A DNA stretch of 64,000 nt, from contig JAUJNL010000010.1 in assembly GCA_030448185.1 (NCBI GenBank), positions 50,201 through 114,200 on the forward strand. Direction: 5' to 3'. Below are positions 59,977 through 64,000 of the stretch, piece by piece. A model generated the notes under the pieces. That model worked only from the letters and a program-made list of their open reading frames with translations. It made no database searches and was not told where the DNA came from. This stretch comes from Cytophagales bacterium (lineage in GTDB: Bacteria; Bacteroidota; Bacteroidia; Cytophagales; 172606-1). Numbering within the stretch: the stretch's first letter is position 1; each line of letters begins with the position of its first letter. Made by a program: the position numbers and the translations under genes.

Positions 59977-60291
59977 TTATGCTGCTACTGCTATTACCGT
60001 TTGGTGTTTGGCTTCGATGATTGCGGCCCGGCTCATTGCTTGCTCTAGGGTCTTGCAATCCCAGGCCCACTGCCCGAAAGCCTCATCCGGGGGGAAACGT
60101 TCGTAAGCCTCAGTAACCTGAACCAATGCGCCGGGTTTAGAGGCGTTAGGGATCACCGTACGCCGCTCGAACGTCTCAAAGGATACGGTTGCACCCTCAA
60201 ATGATTTGCAGTAGATATAGGCCCATTGGGAGGCGTATACGCGGTTGAGGCTGTAGCCGTGAAAGTTTCTTTTTGCGGGTAAAGTCTTCAT
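59977..60291 (-). CDS. Hypothetical phage-region protein, 104 aa
   Basis: MKTLPAKRNFHGYSLNRVYA begins an intact 104-residue protein with aromatic and acidic residues (FPPDEAFGQWAWDCKTLEQA) and a helical end (AIIEAKHQTVIAVAA). No family recognised. It lies between the antirepressor and the wHTH gene on the same strand. Confidence 0.45.
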   Translation of the reverse strand: MKTLPAKRNFHGYSLNRVYASQWAYIYCKSFEGATVSFETFERRTVIPNASKPGALVQVTEAYERFPPDEAFGQWAWDCKTLEQAMSRAAIIEAKHQTVIAVAA

Positions 60292-60334
60292 ACTCTGTCT
60301 TTTGTTTTGATTAAATTTCTGTGATTGGGTTACC

Positions 60335-61027
60335 TTAGTAATCTCGTTCCGTATGCATCCTTAAATACTGTTTAAGGACCATAAACACGGAGCTTTCACG
60401 GTCTGCTAAACCGACCTTGTTTGCGGCTTCCTCGCACTTTATTTGAATAGTTTCATTGTCGTATCTGTCTAACAACCAGGAAAGTTCGCGGGGCGTTAAT
60501 TGCTTCCTAACCCTTTTAAGTTCGGCTAGGTACTCGTTGCTGTCTAGCCATTCGCTCCAATTTTTCCAAGATTGCAGCATCGTGCGGGGCAACCCTTCAA
60601 AGTCTTCGGCTTTCGGTTGGGCGGGAGCCAGATCTTTACGTTCGCCGCTGTTGGTGTTCTCCGTGGCTTCCTGTTCGTAGAGGATTATTAGTTGAAAGGC
60701 AGACGCTTGGTATTGGTTTGGAGACGGCGTATAAATGATGTATCCGCGCTCTGCCAACTCCTTTAGGGCTGCGTAGTATGTGTTATCGCTGCCAATGCCT
60801 GTTTGGCTCATAACCCGGCCGTATGTGGCCGTAAACTCATTTAGCCAACCGCAATCATTCCAAATACGAAACAGGGATAAGTAAACGTCCTTTACTGTGG
60901 ATTTTAACCTATCCTGCGCCGCCTTGTCCTGAAAGGCTTTAAATTGCAGAATGAAGTTTACCGCGCCGTAGGTGTTCGGCTTTGGCTTGTGTGCGCTGTC
61001 GCGCCCGTCTTTTGTTTTGGTAGTCAT
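60335..61027 (-). CDS. wHTH phage/plasmid replication or regulatory protein
   Basis: A 230-residue protein with a likely winged-helix domain at residues 40-110 (STVKDVYLSLFRIWNDCGW, GRVMSQTGIGSDNTYYAALK, LAERGYIIYTPSPNQY), the arrangement used by phage replication initiators and regulators. The C-terminal half is helical and charged (KRVRKQLTPRELSWLLDRYD). The role in the prophage is inference. Frame intact. Confidence 0.5.
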   Translation of the reverse strand: MTTKTKDGRDSAHKPKPNTYGAVNFILQFKAFQDKAAQDRLKSTVKDVYLSLFRIWNDCGWLNEFTATYGRVMSQTGIGSDNTYYAALKELAERGYIIYTPSPNQYQASAFQLIILYEQEATENTNSGERKDLAPAQPKAEDFEGLPRTMLQSWKNWSEWLDSNEYLAELKRVRKQLTPRELSWLLDRYDNETIQIKCEEAANKVGLADRESSVFMVLKQYLRMHTERDY

Positions 61028-61733
61028 TTTGGTTCAGTTGTCGAATAGTTCGCATCGGCCGATTTTGTGAGATTGCCTTTGCAACTATGTTAATAAAGTG
61101 AGATTTTATGCGTCTAAATGGCCCACCCCGTTTGAAGGGGAAAGTAGTGCGGTATCTCACCCCCGCACTACTTCTATGACAACGAACCGATTTAGAGGGT
61201 TATCCGGGTAAGTGGTAGTTGTTCCGGGTAACTGCTTCGAAATTAGGCAGTATAGGGGGTCGGGTTTTTGCTAGTTCCACAGGTTTCAAAAATATTTGCC
61301 CCGTATCGCTTTTTTGCATTAAGGGGCAAGGCTGTGGGCGACGTTCGGGGGTTGGGTAATGGAAAGCGGCCGGTTGCGCGTGTCCTACGCGGCACACTGA
61401 GGGCGAATAGGGGCGACCTGTTGCGGCCAACGGGGAGGCTTTAAAACGGGGAGGCTGTCTTACTAAATAGGAACGCTTTGGGGCGACGTTCAGGAATGAG
61501 GCGGGAAACGTATTGTCTTGTGTCTGCATCAATCCTAGCGGCCACTATGCGCGTAATTTCGGGGCGCTTAATCTGGAATGGACGCGGAGGGCTGCAACCA
61601 TTGGTTAACCCTTCATTGCAATAGATCAAAAGGAAAAAAATACACACGTATCTATATACCCTCCGCTTTATATGTATACGTGTTTAAGGGTTTTCTTTCT
61701 TTACTGGTTTACTAGTTTAATAATATCCTCACA

Positions 61734-61808
61734 GCTACCGCAGTGCTACCCACTATGCTACCGCAAATGCTCCCGCAGTGCTACCGTATAGCTCCCGCAG
61801 TGCTACCG
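61734..61808. repeat. Imperfect tandem repeats of GCTCCCGCAGTGCTACCG
   Basis: Copies at 61769-61786 and 61791-61808 are identical, spaced 22 bp apart; a third, slightly changed, is at 61734-61751, with a half copy in between. They look like iterons. Confidence 0.6.
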
Positions 61809-62529
61809 AAAAAAATGCGGCTGCACTTTTGCTGTCTGATAGCATAGCGGAGGTTTGGAAATGGGCAGTTGATCGAAAAAGGCCCAATATGCGCAGGAAA
61901 CGCACAAAATGGGATACGGTCGTATCCTTTTCGTATACCGTTCGCATCCCTTTCGTATGCCAACGCATTGCCATTGCATTGCCAACGCATTGTTAGCTAG
62001 GAGCTATCTTGTAGCTGACTTAAAGCTAACCCATTGCCAACGCATAAAAACCCCCTCCGGAACCCCCTAAAACCTCCCACATAACCCCCTTCAAGGGTGG
62101 TTTAACCACCCTTTAACCACTCTTGCAACCAACAGCCCTAATACTCAACCACTTGTAACGCAATATCTTACGGCCTCAACGCAGGAACGGGCAACCAGCG
62201 GAGCAACCAAGTAACAGCCAACGATCAACCGGAGATTAACCACGGCTGAACCCTGGTTAATCTCCGGTTGGGGTTTGGTTAACCAAGAATGCAACCAGAT
62301 GCTAACCTAATGGTTAACCTTTTGGTTATCCTTCATGGTTAACCTTCGCGGCAACGGACAGCGACGGAAAAGCGACACGGTTAACCGCCTGTATGCGTAG
62401 GGGTTACCGGGCATTGTGAAACGCTGACGAAACGCAGGCGAAACGACGGGCAAAGCTGACAAAAACCGCCCCCAATTGCAGGAAAGGCACAAAATGAGAA
62501 ACCCAAAATAACCCATCGGTTTGGTTTGG

Positions 62530-62579
62530 GTTAACGATTGAACAACGAACCGTTAACGAGTCGTTAACGATTGAACAAC
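62530..62579. repeat. Direct repeat GTTAACGATTGAACAAC with 33-bp spacing
   Basis: Copies at 62530-62546 and 62563-62579 are identical over 17 bp. The stretch after them (to 62640) repeats TCAAGCACTG twice. They lie within 170 bp upstream of the 87-aa gene. Confidence 0.6.
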
Positions 62580-62699
62580 CGTGGTTAATGTCCGATCAAG
62601 CACTGATTAAGCGATGCTCAAGCACTGCTTGATAAAAAGCCTCCCGCTTTTATAATAATGGTGCAATTATTTATATTGTAACTTAAAACCATAGCAACC

Positions 62700-62963
62700 A
62701 TGAAAACGACCCGTATTATTGAACTGATGGAGGATACCAGAAGCCTCCTGGTAGATATTCTCCGAGACTACAGCAAAAGCACAATGACACCCGAAAGGAT
62801 AGAACTTGTTGCCTCTGCTATAGATGTGCTTGATTCAATAAAGGAAATTAAGGTAGAAATGCGAGAGGGCTTGGAAAATAGAAGCCTTAGAGAACGCAAT
62901 GGAGGTTTTGGGGTAATCTGCATCCGAGGGAAACAAGCCCCTGTTACGGGGCTGTATTTCTAG
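62700..62963 (+). CDS. Hypothetical protein, 87 aa
   Basis: MKTTRIIELMEDTRSLLVDI begins a mostly helical protein (PERIELVASAIDVLDSIKEI), with EMREGLENRSLRERNGGFGV after it and a hydrophobic end. The AT-rich upstream stretch TTATATTGTAACTTAAAACC precedes the ATG. It overlaps the convergent gene by 4 bp. No family recognised. Confidence 0.5.
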   Translation: MKTTRIIELMEDTRSLLVDILRDYSKSTMTPERIELVASAIDVLDSIKEIKVEMREGLENRSLRERNGGFGVICIRGKQAPVTGLYF

Positions 62964-63418
62964 TTGATGCAAGTCTCGGCCCTATCCTGCGCCTCATCAA
63001 GCACCAACCAGTATAGTACCTTATTAAGCTCCACACCTGCGATCACTCCCCAGGTATCTGTTCTTGGGTTGAAGGTAGTTATTTGGCGGCTACGGGTGTC
63101 AAGCTCAAAAAAGCTTCCGTCTACATTAATAATAGTCAGCTTGTTTTCTTCGTAGGCCCAGTCAGAAAAGCTAACCTCAGCCGACTTCTCTATTAAAAAC
63201 AGACTTCCGAATAAACTACGGCTCATTGTCTCTCCCGCCAGTTCCATAACCTCGCACTCGTACTGCCAATCTCTCTCAATTTCTTCTAGTAGTCTCGCGT
63301 CCTCTTCATTGAACACCCGATTTTGGCTCTGTTTTAGCGCTGGTGCCTCCGGAAAACTTTCTTTTCCATATTCCCACCCCAGTAGCTTTTTTGCTGATAA
63401 TTTATCTAACTTGCACAT
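62960..63418 (-). CDS. Hypothetical protein, 152 aa
   Basis: MCKLDKLSAKKLLGWEYGKE starts a protein rich in Trp, Glu and Phe. It has an acidic helix (EEDARLLEEIERDWQYECEV) and a beta-like C-terminal half (KLTIINVDGSFFELDTRSRQ, ITTFNPRTDTWGVIAGVELN). No family recognised. It converges with the 87-aa gene, ending inside its stop region. Confidence 0.5.
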   Translation of the reverse strand: MCKLDKLSAKKLLGWEYGKESFPEAPALKQSQNRVFNEEDARLLEEIERDWQYECEVMELAGETMSRSLFGSLFLIEKSAEVSFSDWAYEENKLTIINVDGSFFELDTRSRQITTFNPRTDTWGVIAGVELNKVLYWLVLDEAQDRAETCIN

Positions 63419-63452
63419 AGTTTGATTGATTAATCGTTTAGTTGATTTAATT

Positions 63453-63490
63453 ACCCGTTAAGGCTCCTACCCCTTAGCGGGTTTTTTTAT
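63453..63490. terminator. Weak hairpin between the RHH gene and the 152-aa gene
   Basis: ACCCGTTAAGG and CCCTTAGCGGGT form a stem followed by TTTTTTTATTTTG on the plus strand. Since both flanking genes are on the minus strand, it may act as an attenuator rather than a true terminator. Confidence 0.35.
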
Positions 63491-63690
63491 TTTGCAGGCT
63501 TTTCTAATGCCGTTTTTACTTTTTCTATCAGTGCTGTAATCTTGTCCTCCCCCTGGTTAATTGCATCAATTAACGCCTCCACCATTTCGGACAAATTAAA
63601 CTTTCTGTTCTTGTCCCTTATGTCTTCAAGTGCCTTATAGTGCTGCTCACTTATTTTAACGCTGGTAACCTTGGTTTCTCTTTTTGCCAT
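63487..63690 (-). CDS. Small ribbon-helix-helix-like DNA-binding protein
   Basis: A 67-residue basic protein: VTSVKISEQHYKALEDI (strand and first helix), NLSEMVEALIDAINQGED (second helix) and a helical Lys-rich tail. This matches the RHH/Arc-type arrangement, as in antitoxins and partition regulators. No toxin gene is seen next to it. Its start codon overlaps the divergent start of the next gene. Confidence 0.6.
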   Translation of the reverse strand: MAKRETKVTSVKISEQHYKALEDIRDKNRKFNLSEMVEALIDAINQGEDKITALIEKVKTALEKPAK

Positions 63691-64000
63691 GTCTGTGGAG
63701 CATATTGTGACTTATTTAGATGAGCATGAATATGAATACGATTATCTTACCCGTCGGATAGTAGAGATTAATCAAGAATTAAAGGATGAACAAAATCTTG
63801 GGGGCCTTTTCGTGATACACTACTAACACTCTCTATGGTTCTGTTGGTTTTCTTTCCTTTATTTAGACTCACCCATCGTTTTTTACAACCACATCCTCGT
63901 ACACAGCGACAAACAATAGATGTTTGGATTTACTATAGCGGGACTGCGGTCTTATTGGGCCTCATTACCCTTCCACTAAAATATATACCTAGTTTGAACT
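63689..64000 (+). CDS. Hypothetical membrane protein, partial and frameshifted
   Basis: The frame MSVEHIVTYLDEHEYEYDYL, RRIVEINQELKDEQNLGG stops in one frame, but a one-base change near 63805 continues it as DTLLTLSMVLLVFFPLFRLT, then RQTIDVWIYYSGTAVLLGLITLP. Two hydrophobic segments suggest a membrane protein. It runs off the right edge. The ATG at 63689 overlaps the RHH start (CATG). Confidence 0.4.

Larger units (their letters stand above)
61028..62699. other. Repeat-rich region without intact gene
   Basis: All six frames are cut within 1.67 kb. It contains several arrays of short direct repeats: the 18-mer at 61734, the ATTGCCAACGCAT words around 61960-62045, many GGTTAACC-like words at 62230-62350 and the 17-mer at 62530. 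The word GCAGGAAANGCACAAAATG occurs at 61893 and 62478. Several + frames carry low-complexity peptides such as RIAIALPTHC and IAGKAQNEK. It could be a decayed replication gene with its iterons or an origin. Confidence 0.55.

Noticed and set aside
63487..63690. Toxin-antitoxin module at the RHH gene
   Set aside because: No toxin-like gene is adjacent on the same strand; the RHH could be any small regulator.

Overview
The window is chromosomal DNA from a Bacteroidota bacterium, most likely a Cytophagales member close to Spirosoma or Larkinella. Three things point there. Several families are typical of that group (DUF4468, DUF6766, Rpn nucleases, ELWxxDGT-repeat proteins). Secreted proteins end in a type IX secretion (T9SS) tail and carry CarbopepD modules followed by the TonB-receptor phrase NEVVVIGYG. 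One candidate promoter has the Bacteroidota -7 box TAnnTTTG. The species cannot be fixed from sequence alone.

Layout. 0-5.5 kb: hexuronate catabolism (uxaC, uxuA on the minus strand; uxaB divergent), with a LacI-type palindrome in the shared promoter region and a Uma2-type nuclease gene between uxaC and uxuA. 5.6-12.7 kb: membrane and secreted proteins, then a divergent pair made of a VWA protein and an ECF sigma/anti-sigma operon. 12.9-26.3 kb: metabolic and transport genes (FAD oxidoreductase, saccharopine-dehydrogenase-like protein, SLC13 permease, DUF892-YtxH protein, two tiny paralogous membrane proteins, metallophosphoesterase plus nucleotidyltransferase, GAF protein, PLP decarboxylase, aspartate racemase, MocR regulator). 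26.4-34.2 kb: three tandem genes for ELWxxDGT-repeat surface proteins, two of them with malectin domains and T9SS tails. 34.3-43.3 kb: a substrate-binding protein without signal peptide, a solitary McrC, a sulfatase remnant, an MtfA-type peptidase, EamA, MsrB, a 2-oxoacid dehydrogenase E2 and CinA. 43.9-53.5 kb: secreted and TPR proteins, a YigZ gene with an internal duplication, TlpA, a PhoB/PhoR-like pair, a HAD phosphatase and a Cache-HAMP-GAF sensor. 53.7-56.6 kb: an IS630 remnant, a DUF2490 gene and a GH19-like hydrolase. 56.7 kb to the end: tRNA-Arg(CCG), then a prophage remnant (tape measure, antirepressor, wHTH protein) and a 1.6-kb repeat-rich stretch with no intact gene.

About half of the genes, including core ones such as the E2 and cinA, are broken by one-base gains or losses, while their neighbours are intact. 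Where the correct frame can be reconstructed, the lesion is often a shortened homopolymer or doublet. I read most of these as sequence errors and give whole-gene spans for them; a few (IS630, sulfatase, Rpn) look like true remnants. Intergenic regions are rich in long inverted repeats of several unrelated families.
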